Shown here: positions 1 to 13,338 of the stretch, one piece after another
How positions within the stretch are numbered: position 1 is the first letter of the stretch
Layout: every line of letters begins with the position of its first letter
Assembly: GCF_027596085.1 (NCBI RefSeq)
Contig: NC_072456.1
Coordinates: 15,576,744 to 15,640,743 of the forward strand
Source: Anoplopoma fimbria
Lineage: Eukaryota > Chordata > Actinopteri > Perciformes > Anoplopomatidae
Direction: 5' to 3'
Length of the DNA: 64,000 nucleotides
Notes under the pieces: generated by a model
Seen by the model: only the letters and a program-made list of their open reading frames with translations
Told to the model about the DNA's origin: nothing
Databases searched by the model: none
Position numbers and translations under genes: made by a program

Positions 1-1160
<1,160 letters not shown>

Positions 1161-1440
1161 AACTCAACTCTGCTTCACTGGTTCCTCGAATCCCGCAGTC
1201 AACTTTAAAGTGATTTTGAACTGTATACTGAACATTTCATATTCTCAAGTCTGCTGCACCTGACCATCATCTAAGAGCAGCTCAAAGACAGAGTATGTGG
1301 AGGCTGAAGAAAACATATTTAGTTTTTTACTCTTGTAGTTACAAAATGTTTCCTCCAAGGTGATGGACTACAGATTAAAGACTGTGACACTTAAGAACTA
1401 CGGCAGCTACCATCTGCTGGCAAACTGTAAATAAAGATTT
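1161..1440 (+). other. polr2h: 3' UTR of polr2h
   Basis: Non-coding sequence runs from the polr2h stop codon to just past an AATAAA hexamer at 1430-1435. It has no long open frame. The downstream sequence becomes T-rich (1481-1530), as expected after a cleavage site. The boundary is inferred from the hexamer. Confidence 0.75.
1430..1435 (+). terminator. polr2h: Polyadenylation signal AATAAA of polr2h
   Basis: A canonical AATAAA lies about 270 nt after the polr2h stop, followed by TTTCTTTT and a GGTGGTCGGTC GT-rich stretch that could serve as the downstream element. Confidence 0.75.
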
Positions 1441-3600
1441 CTTTTATACAAAAAAATTCTCAGGTGGTCGGTCACCTTTTTACAAATGTTTTTTCTTATC
1501 TTGGCTTATTTATTCTTTTCGTTTTCTTAACCAACCATATACCTCAGCAACTGCTTAGGGGCTCTTACAAACCTGTTGAATTTGGTTATATTTTGTAACA
1601 GTGTTCCTAAATATTTTCACTGCAGGCAAGCTGTGTGCTATAGTGAAGAGGGCGGGAAAAGGTTTTTATAAAGAAGCTGGTGCTGCTTGGGCCAAGCACT
1701 GTACCTTAGAGGGCAATGGTCTTAAACACTGCTTTGTTATGGAAAAATATATAATTGATAGACATTATACCAAATCAAATATTAATTCTGAGCATAAATT
1801 TATGCAATCCCTCTTACTACCAGTAAATGAAGCGTTGATATATTTGCTAGCTATGTAATCCAGACACAGCTTAAAAAGTTACATTGAAAACAATGGAACA
1901 GTTGTCCACATCTCCTTCCAGAAACAGGGTACAGAGAAACTCTAATCTGCTCACATCAAAAGACTTGCAAATTAAATCTGCTTTGAAATAATCCATCTAT
2001 ACAACTATTGTTATGTGTATATCCTGCTGTAGTTGTCAGAATGAGTAGCTGTAACTTTATTTGGCCTTCAGTGCTACTAGGTTCTGCTGCTTTGCATATT
2101 TACTAACCCTAACCCAATGTATTATTTCATAGCACAGTCCCACACTGACCGTGTACTTTCTTAACCCCCCCAAGTACTTTTATCATCTTTTATCAGAGTG
2201 ACCAAGCAGAAAATGTGTGTAATGTTATTACTTATTAAATAGGTTTTATATCTCTGCAAATAGCCAACTGTTGGTGCCTTACACAAGAACAGGACAAGAC
2301 AGGAAAAGATAAAATGGCCTTAATGCTAAGTCATCTTTTCAAGATGCTGTCTTAGCACCAGGTCAAATTAATAAGTTGCTCCGTCCCTCTCTGATCTCAT
2401 TGTTTGTCAGTTTTTATAAAACCTTATTTTCTCTTTCACTCATTCGCTCATTCATTTTACTGTGTTGAGTCAGAGTCATCTGCAGATTCTGTATTAAGCT
2501 TACAGACAGATTGTAAAGAAAGACTTGACTTGATTTGTTTAACAGAAATTGCAGATTAACCATTAAGTCAAACATTGAAATTTGAGATGTTGACTAGATC
2601 CTCTTAAGGAAGTTAGAATATTATACTCAAGGAATTAAGGAAGTTAGAATAGTATACTCATACATGGTACATTATTACCAGGCCATGGTCAAAGTTCCTA
2701 TATTTGCTTAGATGGCAGCAATTTAAAATGTGGATACTCATGAGACAGAAGATTGAATTAAGAGTGAAGAGGCAGCTGCTGTGTGTAACACAGGCTTCTC
2801 AATGTCTGCATTAATTGGTGTCACAGGATGCAGAGGAACACTGCCAGTGACTCACAAACTCCTGATGTGTGCAGGAAAGCCTTAAAACATTTAAATGTAG
2901 TGCAGTTGAAGAATAACCTTGCAGCCTTAACAAAACAGCAATGCTGTATGTTAAAGAAATAAATTGTATCACTACACGGACCAAGTTATAAGAAAGATAT
3001 AAATGTTGGGCTTACTATTAGAAATAATAGACATGAATGGTTTAATCTGTGTTCGAGATTCGGGGGCAGATTTTGTGCTGATGATCAGTATGTTTTATAA
3101 ATGATGTAACACACTGCTCAAAAACTTCACATATTCAGTGATTTTCATCAGAATACTCTTCAGGATGGACATGCATCCAAAACAGCATTTCTTTTTGTTT
3201 CTCAACTGGTGTCCGCTGGTTTAATAACACCCTAAATGCAAATCAAATTCATATTATGACAATGTTGGTTTGGCATTAACTACAATTGGCAAAGGGCAAT
3301 TGTAACGTGCATTTGCATAGACATAGAATAAAAATGTCAGTACATTAGCTGTGTCCTGGTTGTGCCATATTGGAGCTTGACTTTTACTCCATGGGACGTA
3401 AATGAATTGGTCTTTCTTTTTCTATTTTTCTACAACTAAGGTTAACTTTACAACAATTCTGAGCATTTCCCCAAGCTTCTATGAAGTTCCCTTCCAGCCA
3501 TTTAATGATTTCTAATCAAAATTAAATTAAAAATAGCAAAATAATTCATTTTTTTTTTTTTGTAGATTTATATTCTCACTAAATGGCCAGGCACCTGAAA
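1441..3600. other. Intergenic region between polr2h and the mfsd8-like gene
   Basis: This is AT-rich sequence without a recognisable gene. An 85-codon open frame at 1601-1858 has no recognisable motif, no splice context and ordinary base composition; I take it as chance. The only structure noted is a short 31-bp-period duplication at 2605-2660. There are scattered homopolymer runs. Confidence 0.6.
2605..2660. repeat. Two-copy tandem duplication, period about 31 bp
   Basis: The segment beginning taaggaagttagaatatt at 2605 recurs at 2636 with one visible substitution in the shared core (attata versus agtata). It is a small local slippage duplication with no evident function. Confidence 0.75.
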
Positions 3601-3604
3601 CCAC

Positions 3605-3860
3605 ACACATGTATCCGACCCTTGCGCACTTGCACATTCAATCTGTAGTTGAGGGAGGACTCGGGTCGGTCCAGTGCTTGGTTCTAGCCCGCCGGAAGTG
3701 ATGTAAGTGTTTTCCTAAGCTGCGCAGGAAGCTCTGCGGGGTTTGGTGCTCCGACCTATACCTGTTCAGGGAGTTGTACTGCCCTTCACGGATGATCTAA
3801 ACACGCGCCGTGCACTATGACGCACTGTTTGCACTTTTTTTTTTTTTTTTTTTACAACAA
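3605..3860 (+). promoter_or_regulatory. Candidate promoter of the mfsd8-like gene
   Basis: This is a GC- and CpG-richer island in AT-rich surroundings, 170-420 nt upstream of the chosen ATG. It contains a perfect ETS/GABP-type site, CCGGAAGTG, at 3692-3700, and TGCGCA elements reminiscent of NRF1 half sites near 3623 and 3721. There is no convincing TATA box, which fits a housekeeping-type promoter. The transcription start is probably between about 3700 and 3830. A run of 19 T at 3835-3853 ends the block. Assignment is by position and motif only. Confidence 0.5.
3835..3853. repeat. Poly(T) run
   Basis: Nineteen consecutive T residues lie in the presumed 5' leader or proximal promoter of the mfsd8-like gene. 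A homopolymer of this kind is prone to length variation. Confidence 0.9.
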
Positions 3861-4028
3861 GAAAAGAGTTTTAAAAACGGGCTCACAGACAGCTCTTGGT
3901 GACATGTTTTCTGCATTTTTGATGTAATTGGAAGCACTGCATTCGGGATTATGTCAACGGCGGTGTTTCGTGGAGCGACTAGAATGAACATGTATCCTCA
4001 AGTATAGTATTAAAAGCAGACAGACACG

Positions 4029-7000
4029 ATGGATAATCGACGAAAAAGGAAGCTGACATTCGTAACCATTGGGCTTATATTTCTCCTAAGCGGTGTGGAA
4101 TATGGTAAGATCTGCTTTGAATGAATCACAAATCTAAAATGTTTCTTATTTCTGTGATAACAACATTGATATATTTCATTACATGCGTGTAAAGCTACTG
4201 TGGATAAAGTTATCACTAACCATAATTGAGCATTTGTTAGTAATACAGAGTGGTGGTTAAAGCCATGCAGAGTGGATTGTTTACTATTTATACCTATTTA
4301 TTTAAATTTTCTTTTGTTACATCAGACAGAGAATATACTTTGACCAGGACTGTATGCAGGATTATGATTAAACAAACGTGAAGAGTGGATCAGTGTATTC
4401 ATTTAACTGTTCTATTGTTGTGTAAGTTAACTTTATCTGCCTACACTGTGATCGGTCCCAACTCCATCTCCTCTCTGACCATGTCATTTAGTCATTTATT
4501 GACTAAAAAGGTCCATGAATACCTGATTTTGCCTCAAAGAGACACCCTGTGGATAATCGTTCCTAGGCTGTTAATCAAAATGCCTCGGACAATACCCCAA
4601 GGACATGACTCGATGTAATCACCTGAATCCAGCTGCAGAACAGTCCATATTTAACTGAAATCTGGTTGGGGTTAGCACATTTTTAATCCTTTATACAGAT
4701 GCCACCCAACATCTACAATACCCAATACATTGCAATACCAAAGGACATGCTTGCATCCTGTAAATTTCCCCGCTGCGGGACTAATTAAGGATTATCTTAT
4801 CTTATCTTATCTTGTCATGTCCTTGGGTAATGTTTGGGGCATTTTGATTAACCTGATTATAACTTTATCCCATAGAACAACACCTTTAACACCTCTCTCA
4901 ATAAGATTCATAAGGATACGTTTTATTACAGGACTCTTGTGTTAGATCGCATTTCACTGTACATGTTTTCTTCATGGTCACTCGCAGTAGGTATGATGTC
5001 CTAATAACTGTAACAAAGAAACAAGATTCAAATATATAACATGGTTTTATCACTCGCCCACATACAGATGCCTCCGTCAGGGTTTAGTTTAGTTTATTAG
5101 GAATCCCAATTAGCTAGAGCATTGCAGTAGCTATTAACAGCAGCTGGGGTCCACACAACAGACTTACATAATAAACAGCACAATACCTAAACAGAGACAG
5201 AATACCATGACATACTAATATCAAATAAACAGGACAAGACTAAAACACACACAGACAAGACAAGCTCCTGACAATTGTATAATCATCTGGTGGGGAATGA
5301 TGAACATTGTTGCAGATGACAAGAACATTTAATTTCCTCACTTGAAATACCTAGAAATAATACATACATACAGACATCATCTAATCTTTGTTTCACCAAA
5401 TGATAAATGTCACTATAGGGCTCAGGAGAGTCACAGGGTTGCAATAAACACTGATGAGATGCCACAAGGCCTCAGCCCAACAGAGCCACAGCATGGTCAA
5501 TTAACTCCACATTGGACATTATGATGCAGATGACTCAGCATTGCTGAGTTAGGCAGTGTAGAATCAGCAGATTTGGAATACAATGTTCACTTTATATGTG
5601 TTTTCCAGCTGTTTTCAAATCAGACAATGAATCAATGAAGCGTAACAATACTTCAGATTAAAGTGTTTTTTCAGAAAACAGATTAACACTTATTCTGCTT
5701 CTGTTTGTGTCCCCAGCGGTAATATTGCCCACAATATGGAAGTATTTGCAGACATTGGATGCAGCTCCCTACTTTCTAGGTTTGGCCCTGTCGGCGTTCA
5801 GCTTGAGCGGCCTCCTGACAGGACCGCTGTTTGGCCACTGGTCCGACCGAACACGGAGCACCAAGAAGATCATCTTATTTGCCAACTGTTTTGAGATAAT
5901 TGGTGAATCCACTCATATTTGTATTTACACCACTACTGCCTTAAGATGGTATTCTCATTTCAAAAGCACTACTCCATTTGTTTTTCTATTCGTGTTATTA
6001 TTGTACATGGCTAACTTTATTTTTCTACTACTTTTTGCTCTCCAGGTAATTTCATGTACTTTATGGGCTACTCCAAGTGGCTGTTACTGTCAAGCAGACT
6101 GGTGGCAGGTGGGTAGGCACCAAATTACACTCTGATTTATTAACCATTTAGCTGGTGGCAAGCCAGTAGAATACACCTCTCATCACCAGTATAGCCTGGC
6201 AGTATCATAATGTAAAGATTTACATTTTAGCTTGTAAATAAAATGTTTCATCCTTGTTTGAGCCTTCTAACAGTTGCTGTTCAGTATATTTTAAATGCAA
6301 ACGCATATTTAAACCAAAAATGATACATTTTAACATTATAATGTCTGGTTGACCATCTATGCATATCCAAAATGCTTCAAAACACGGACATACATTTTTC
6401 TCTCTGTAAGAATACTCAATAGTAGCCACAAATCCCCAAATTTCAGCACATTGGTGATGCTTTGAAACTATAATATAATAACACATTTTGTGACATAATA
6501 CCACAAGGATGTACATCCTCCCCAGAGCTCCAGGTTTCCACCTCAATGTTTCAGGACTGTAATTTCTTCATGAAATATGTATTTTCCCCAGGCATCGGCA
6601 CAGGTGCTGGATCATCTATCTTTGGCTTTTTGACCCGAAGCACTTCTCCTGAGGACCGCGCCACTGCATTTGCTGCTGTCATGGCATGTCGACAAGCTGG
6701 CCTTCTGATTGGTCAGTGCTCCTCTGCTTTCTTATGAAAAATTCCAAAGGCTGCCAGCTGATCATTTGAGTTTAATTGTTATGTACTGGAATGGTTATGT
6801 GATCTTTACACAGAAAATAAGAATTAAAAAAATTATATTTGAGCGGGACCTATGCCATCTAGCCTCCCATTTAACACAGTGAATGCTTAGAGCTCAAAAG
6901 CACATTTACATAATAGTGCATGGGCCGATACAGTTGATGAAATGAACAAACAGCCTGTATGATTGTAGCTGCTTTTAGATTATTTTGCTACTCACCAAGA

Positions 7001-9952
7001 TTTTGCTGAATGATTTGCAAAGATTTTGGGGTGACCTATGGTTAAAATGCATGTTTTGACTTTGGGTTTTGACACAGGTCCAGCATTTAACATCTTCCTG
7101 AGGCTGTGTGATTTCCACCTGGGTTCTTTTGTGATCAATAAATATACTGCGCCAGGGGTAAGGGTCCGCGTTAAGTTCTTTCAACTTTGCAGCACAGTCT
7201 TTGCCCCCTCAAAAAAACAGTTCTAACTCTTTATCCATCTCTTGCAGTTGTTCATGTGCCTGCTCTGGACTCTCCTTCAAGTGGCGGTGATCTGCATGTA
7301 CTGGGACCTACCGCCTCTAGAGAAGGGGAAGGCCAAGGAGAGTCTGACAGGCCAGAGCAGGGAGGAGGAGAATGATGGAGGGCGTGTGGAAGAGGACAAT
7401 GACGAGGAAAAGCCTCTAATGAGGTCGCAGGAGCTGGGGGGGTCCTACGGCTCAGTTGTGACACCCAACCCAACCGGATACGACTCCTGTGCTGCCTCAA
7501 ATGCCACGTTGAATCATATCTCTCCTCCTCCCTCTCCCGTGCCAGCAGAGTCCCATGAGGCTTCCAGCACCTTTAAGAAATTCAGCATATCCCGAGGTGG
7601 GTGGATTACAGTGCGTGTGTCAGTATCATTTCAGGGTCCATGGAAAGTCAGTGAACAGTTGTAAAACACGTACTAGAAATTTAAATTATTAAAAATGCTG
7701 TCTCTGACCCTTTTTTGTAGAATTCCTGAGAGAAGAAGTGGTCGTGCTGCTGGCTGCTCAGTTCATCACCCTCTTCAATCAGACGGCGTTGGAGGTGCAA
7801 ACAGAAACGCACACAGACAATTTTACTCAGTGACAATTCACTTGTTAATATGCGTTTTATGCACTGTATCAACATCTCCACACATTCCCTACTCAGACCA
7901 TGGTGACTCCGCTGACCCAGAAGTACTTCAACTACGGGGAGCTGGAGAACAGCGTGATGTACTGTCTGTGCGGTGTGGAGGTGATCGCTGGCTTCCTGTT
8001 TGTGCGCTGGCTGAGCCAGCGTGTTGCTGAGCGAGTGGTCCTGGCCATCGGTCTGGCCATTTGCAACATCTCTGGTGTCTGGTGCCTCATCTTCTTGGCT
8101 AACCCGCTAGGTCAGACTGCACTGAAAGAACTTATGCTTTTGTACACACAAATCTTCATCAACTGTAACTGATGCTGCTACAAAATCCTGATCTCCCACA
8201 AAGAGTCAGTTTAATGGTGCATTATTTACTGATGAGGCCTGTTTAATAAAGCAGGTTTACATGTTTATATGACTAACATTGCTAAATATAGAACATCCTC
8301 AAATCTTGTGTACCATCCTCTCGATCAAACATTTGAAATGCCTCATTAGAACGTGGCTGCATCATGCATGTATCAGTGTGTTGGTGTTTTCTTTTGCAGG
8401 CGGTTTCCCATGGCAGCTGACCGAGTTCGTCATTGGGGTGTTTCTGCAGGTTTTGGGTTTGCCATTTGTAGCCGTAGCTCAGGTTTCCCTCTTCTCCAAA
8501 ATTACTTCTGAGAAAACACAAGGTGAGAAACGGCACCATCCACTGGAAAGGAGAAAGCATTGCATGTTATAAAGTATGTCCTGTACCTCGTGTTGTTTGG
8601 TGTGTTGAGTCTTTTTGCCTTGCTTGTATTTCAGGTTTCAGTCAGGGAGTGCGTCGCTCAGTGGGAGGACTAGCTACCATCCTGGGCCCTCTGTGGGCTG
8701 GGGGCCTTACAGATAACTTGTATATCATGATGGGGGTCATGATGACACTGCTGGCACTGCTAACGGTATGCAAAAGGGAACTAAAACACAGAGAATGTGT
8801 CTAAATCCAAAGTCATCATGTCTGGGTGAAGGGGATTATGGCTGTGTTTTAGGGAAGTAAATGCACCATCTGAGGGCTCAAACACAATTTCTGGTTGTGG
8901 CATTATAATTCTGCACAAATTTAACCAAAATCCAATTTAGCGGAGCCTTATTTACCACTAGGGCTGTGTACTGAATCTCAATACTTTTGTAGTTTGTCAT
9001 GCAACTATAAGTATAAATACCAATTACTTTGATTTGCTCTCATGTAATATGTGCACAAGACACAGAACTTGCAATGGTTAAAATGATTTGTGTAAATATG
9101 GATCTTTTTTCTGTTTCAAGAAAAAATTACAATGACAGTTATTCTTTTTTTTTTTTGCAGCAAGAATCTAATTAGAATAAATAAGAAACAAACAAACCTC
9201 TGAAATGGGTTTCCAGTTAGGAATAGAAGATGCAAGTTGACATCTTATAGCCAACAGCTTCTCTTGAGCTCGGGAACAAACAAGCATAACAAAATGGTTG
9301 TAATGCCTGTAATGAAGCGTGGGCAAACCATAGCCCAGCAACCAAATGTTTCCACTATCACTAAGAAAGAAGAAACACAACCAGAGTGTGTGTCTGTGTT
9401 AGAAGGACTCAGTGTGTGCACTGTGAAACAGGTGAAAGGGAGTCCACCTTCCTTTTTAAATTAGGCCCACAGGGAAGCTCCCTTCACAGCCCTGTCTCTT
9501 CTGTCTCTCATTTTTTCCATTGTTAATGATATGCTGTTACATCACTGACAGCTCTGAAGCAGGGTTTCAAGGTTTAGGGTTTCTCCAAATCAGTCAGTTT
9601 TTTTTAGGATTTATTTTGCTTTGTGTAAACCTCAATTATTTGCTAATGCATCAGACTTTTTAATATTTAGACTAATCCATCTAGACAACTTATTTTTATG
9701 AGATTTCTAATTGTAGTTTATTACTGAGGGAGATTTGAGAAAGAAATAGAAGAAATGTACAAGACAATCAGACACTTGTTTTTTTTCTCATGGAGCTTCA
9801 TTGCCAAACAGTTTTTTTCTCTTCTGTTTTTCTTTCTTGTATTAACTCTAGTCTAATATTGTCTTCTACAGGTGATGCTGGCTTTCTCCTACGACCGGCT
9901 AGTTGCACCTGCTACAGAGGAGCAAGTGGAGGACTCTGAAAACTGTGGCTGA
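4029..9952 (+). CDS. mfsd8l: MFSD8 (CLN7)-like major facilitator transporter, complete, 11 coding exons
   Basis: Coding exons: 4029-4104, 5717-5902, 6046-6108, 6592-6711, 7078-7157, 7248-7596, 7721-7794, 7897-8110, 8400-8522, 8635-8765, 9872-9952. All introns are GT-AG and the 1,497 nt stay in frame, giving 498 residues (vertebrate MFSD8 is about 518). The protein is a 12-helix MFS carrier. Visible marks are a basic N-terminus before TM1, MFS motif A (GPLFGHWSDRTR, residues 61-72), a GxxxGP motif-C-like run in TM5 (QAGLLIGPAF, about 142-151), a long acidic/polar central loop (about 195-292), and in the second half ETMVTPLT (about 316-323) and ILGPLW (about 445-450), both matching conserved MFSD8 positions. 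MFSD8/CLN7 is an endolysosomal membrane protein. This copy is diverged from it and fits the fish mfsd8-like paralogues better than the true orthologue. It lacks the N-terminal EQEPLL-type sorting motif; EEKPLM in the central loop may be a substitute (inference). The substrate is not deducible. The start is the first in-frame ATG before the basic N-terminus. The symbol is provisional. Confidence 0.9.
4751..4814 (+). mobile_element. 3' end relic of a fish non-LTR retrotransposon
   Basis: In intron 1 of the mfsd8-like gene, a tail reading TTTCCCCGCTGCGGGACTAA then ggattatcttatcttatctt ends in short TTATC repeats (about 4793-4813). Teleost LINE/SINE 3' ends typically have this CCCC(N)GGGACTAATAAAGGAT hairpin plus a short simple-repeat tail. 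The exact family is not named with confidence. The 5' limit is uncertain and may extend left to about 4690. Confidence 0.55.
5083..5265 (-). mobile_element. Degenerate SINE/LINE 3' end, reverse orientation
   Basis: Also in intron 1. It starts with tttagtttattaggaatccc and continues through agcagctggggtccacac and an A/C-rich stretch. This is the reverse complement of a widespread teleost retroposon end (gtccccaggaagagtagctg ... ggatcctaataaa). It is degraded. Its limits are approximate. Confidence 0.45.
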
Positions 9953-9965
9953 TGCCATTGGATGC

Positions 9966-9971
9966 AATAAA
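9966..9971 (+). terminator. Possible polyadenylation signal of the mfsd8-like gene
   Basis: AATAAA occurs only 14 nt after the stop codon, which would give an unusually short 3' UTR. Further AATAAA-containing stretches occur near 10177 and 10963, so the true end may be more distal. Confidence 0.4.
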
Positions 9972-12900
9972 AATGGATATGGAAGGTAGCTTTTTACGAA
10001 CATAATATATGTAGTAAAATAAGACATTGAATTATGTATGTGTATTCAAAGACATACAATAAGAACTGTATTTTATTAATGCAAGACAATTTTTGTTCTT
10101 TCATGCATACATAATCTGAGTCGGTAACGATCAAAATGTTCACTGGGAATTTTGGACCCCTTTTTTTTTTTGTAATAATAAATTGATATATTCCACGTTT
10201 TTGGTTTGACCGGCAAAAAAAATATTTTGTCAGATAATTTCCAGACTCTAAAAAGCAGCCTTAGAGTCCCTCCACAGTTTCACTTACCGCATTTGGACCA
10301 GCATTCAGGGTGATAACACCCACACACCAACATAACACACCTCACTTCAGCTTGAGGGCTTACCTAAAACTTGGACTGCTCAGATTTGTCTGCCGAGGTT
10401 AATCAAAACACTCATATGGTGTATATTTATATTTCCCATGGAAATATGGAATCCTGCTGAATGTGAAAGCTTTGGATGAAAAACATTTTCATCTTTTTGT
10501 TTTGTGCACCAGTACTACATTTAGTCGATAACACTCTGCCGTTAATGGACATGCCAAATGTTTGTGGATTTTGGAGACCTGTGTCCTTGAGCTGTATGCA
10601 AATAAATAAGCTGTTTAGCTATGATGAGGAAAAAGGCATTTCCAATATTTATCAAGCTCACGGAATAGTTTCGGATGGATGAAACTACCAAAAGTGTTAT
10701 ATGTGTAAAGTGTTTGTTGGAATGTAGAAAAAAAACAGGCTTTTATTAAAATACATATAGTTTAGAGCAATATTTTACTTGCTGATGCATCAGAAGGAAT
10801 TTAACCTTGACAACATATAATTTCAATCCACTACTTTACTCATTATATAAATTCCATTACCTCTGATAGAATGAAGGGCACATGAAAGAGAAATATTTGA
10901 AAGGATGTTTTATTTTCCTGAAAGTCTTTATTCATATAACTGTTGAATTATGTGCTTTGTTAATAAATACTTATAGAAAGGCCCCTACCATTGAAGCAGT
11001 TTGATGAGTCACTGTCTAAAAGAACTTCGAACACTTACATAAAAGGACTGAATTAATTCGCGTTTTAACTATTTGTCTTATTTAACCTATAGTCTTTATC
11101 ATCCCATAATGATGAAAATGATGCATTTGAAACTTAACAGTAATACAATTCTCAGGGAAACACTAAATACAATAGAATTTATAATTTCTTATCGTCCTGG
11201 CTTAAACACTGAATAATAATAAAATAATTTCCTGCTTTAAAAAGGTTCTAATTGTTTGATGCGGATGTAGTACATGTTTTCAACACTAGTGGGCACTCTT
11301 AGTCTTTCTACCGAAGTATATCCCCGTCTTTCCTGCTGAGCCTAATGCTTGCATTGTGATCTCAGTTGGTCTGATTACTCCATAAGGTCAGGTGCACTAT
11401 CACACACATACACATTTAGGGAAAAATTGAAAATAGTAAAGGAATTGTTTTAGGTTGCAGAACAAAAATGCACACCATTCCGGCAAATAACTTCTTTAGG
11501 CTTGGCATTATGGGTTATACCTCTTGGTAATTTGTTCAGGTTTTATATTAATGAACACAAAATATACATTTTCAACTTTTTGTTTCAAATTTGTTACGCA
11601 TTTCTTTATTAAATAATTGGTGGTAAATAACATGTACATCCAACTTTTTTGTATTCCTTGTCTCTATACAGAAAAGATAAACTTCTATTGCAATACATTG
11701 GCTTGTTTATTCTGTGTGTGGTGTGCACAGTAAAACATATTAAAAAAATAATAATGATGATATTAATTATAATATAATTCACAGGACAAACCTATAGGAG
11801 TATAATATATTAATACATTTATATTTAAAAAAAACTTTGCTTATCTAAGCTCATGCCCTTTTTAGTGGGTAACATTTTTTACAACTCGAACTCGGCCTAC
11901 AAATTGAAACAAAGAGAACCTATAGTTTATACAGAGATTTTTTATAGCAAATGATGATATTTCATTTCTGATAATGTTGCCAGTTGTAACTTTCCCCCCC
12001 CTTCCATAACAGCATGCTATGTGTGAAAGATTAATATTGTGTCATGGGACATGAATTTATCATTTATTGTCTTTCTTTTCATTTTATTTATTAAATACAT
12101 AAAATCCTTTTATTTTCAAATTGTTTCATTGACATTTAAGTTATTGTAGTTATTTTCTTTTTCTAAGATGTAAGGTTTCTTTTTTATTTTTTGTTGTAAA
12201 ATTCATAATATAATATTTTTTGTCATTCTAATATATTTTATACTTTAATTTTCTGTTCATTGTTACTTAGGTTCTGTATCTTAATTTGTAAGGGACGAAG
12301 AAAAAAATATTGATCGGAAATGTAAAATAACATAAATGCATTTATGTTATTTTTATGTCAAACATAAATTGTAACAGTAAGTTCAGAGCTTATTATACCA
12401 ATTGTCTATAATAATATTATCTATAATATGGATTACATTAGGACAATTATAAATCTATCTATTAATAAAAAAATATTCTATCTATTCTAATCGAATAAGT
12501 GTTTTTTCTGAATGTTTATTTTCCCCATACATGATTTATGCACCACATTATGTAATTTACAATCCAGTAGAATGGATTAATTTCAAGAGTGACAATATTT
12601 TCTTGTAATAAAATATGGATATTTATTTAATAATAGTCTATAAATGTAAATATGTAATATAAATAGAATCCAAATTTACTTATGTATATATTGATTTTAT
12701 TTACGATACATATTTATATAAACTTATTTTTTAGATATGATTTTATAATACAAATTTAATTAAATTACTAGTTATGTTTGTGACGTGGAGGATAATTTGT
12801 CCCTGCAATGATATTTCAAAATAGCATGTATTATCTATAAGAAAAATATATTTATTTTATTCAACATTTGGTTAGTGAAACATTAACATAATAAATATTC

Positions 12901-13303
12901 AATGCATATATAGTTACTCATAAGGAATTTTATTTAAAAAAATTAAATTGACCACAGACCTTCTCAGTTTGATAATGATTTTAGACCACAGCATGAAAAC
13001 CAGCACATTTCTAAACCTGGTGTTCTCAACATTGGTAACATTGGGTAGGTGAACGGTGCCCACTCGGGGTCGCTGTGACCTCGCCAACAGAACCAGAAAC
13101 TAGAACAGAACCAGAAAATAGGCGTCTTTCTTACTCATGACGATACGTCGTCTGCCCGCTGACGTGGTGGCGAGGGGGTGTGGCCTTAGACGTGAACTCT
13201 GGTTGAACCCGTTTTCATGTTGGGTGGGGCAGGCTCAGAAATGTTATGACACAGTGCCAGAGATATTTTGGGTTTTGTCTTTTGGAACCCCCCCACCACC
13301 CAT

Positions 13304-13306
<3 letters not shown>
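9972..13306. other. AT-rich intergenic region downstream of the mfsd8-like gene
   Basis: No gene is recognised. From about 11,740 to 12,930 the sequence is extremely AT-rich, with many short poly(A)/poly(T) and ATATT runs, and carries no open frame of 60 codons or more. A 68-codon frame at 10476-10682 has no motif. Composition sharply changes to GC-richer DNA at about 13,020. Confidence 0.6.

Positions 13307-13336
<30 letters not shown>
13307..13336. repeat. (AC)15 microsatellite
   Basis: A perfect AC dinucleotide run of about 30 bp preceded by a C-rich stretch. It generates spurious THTHTH-type reading frames on both sides (13137-13555). Confidence 0.95.

Positions 13337-13338
<2 letters not shown>

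Noticed and set aside
1601..1858. 85-codon plus-strand frame between polr2h and the mfsd8-like gene
   Set aside because: No motif, no promoter or splice context, AT-biased codons.
5707..6135. 142-codon frame over mfsd8-like exons 2 and 3
   Set aside because: It reads through the 143-bp intron (5903-6045), and after that intron it is out of the true frame. The spliced model keeps MFS motifs intact and in phase, so the contiguous frame is not a separate gene.
7252..7500. 82-codon minus-strand frame inside mfsd8-like exon 6
   Set aside because: Antisense shadow of the acidic loop exon.
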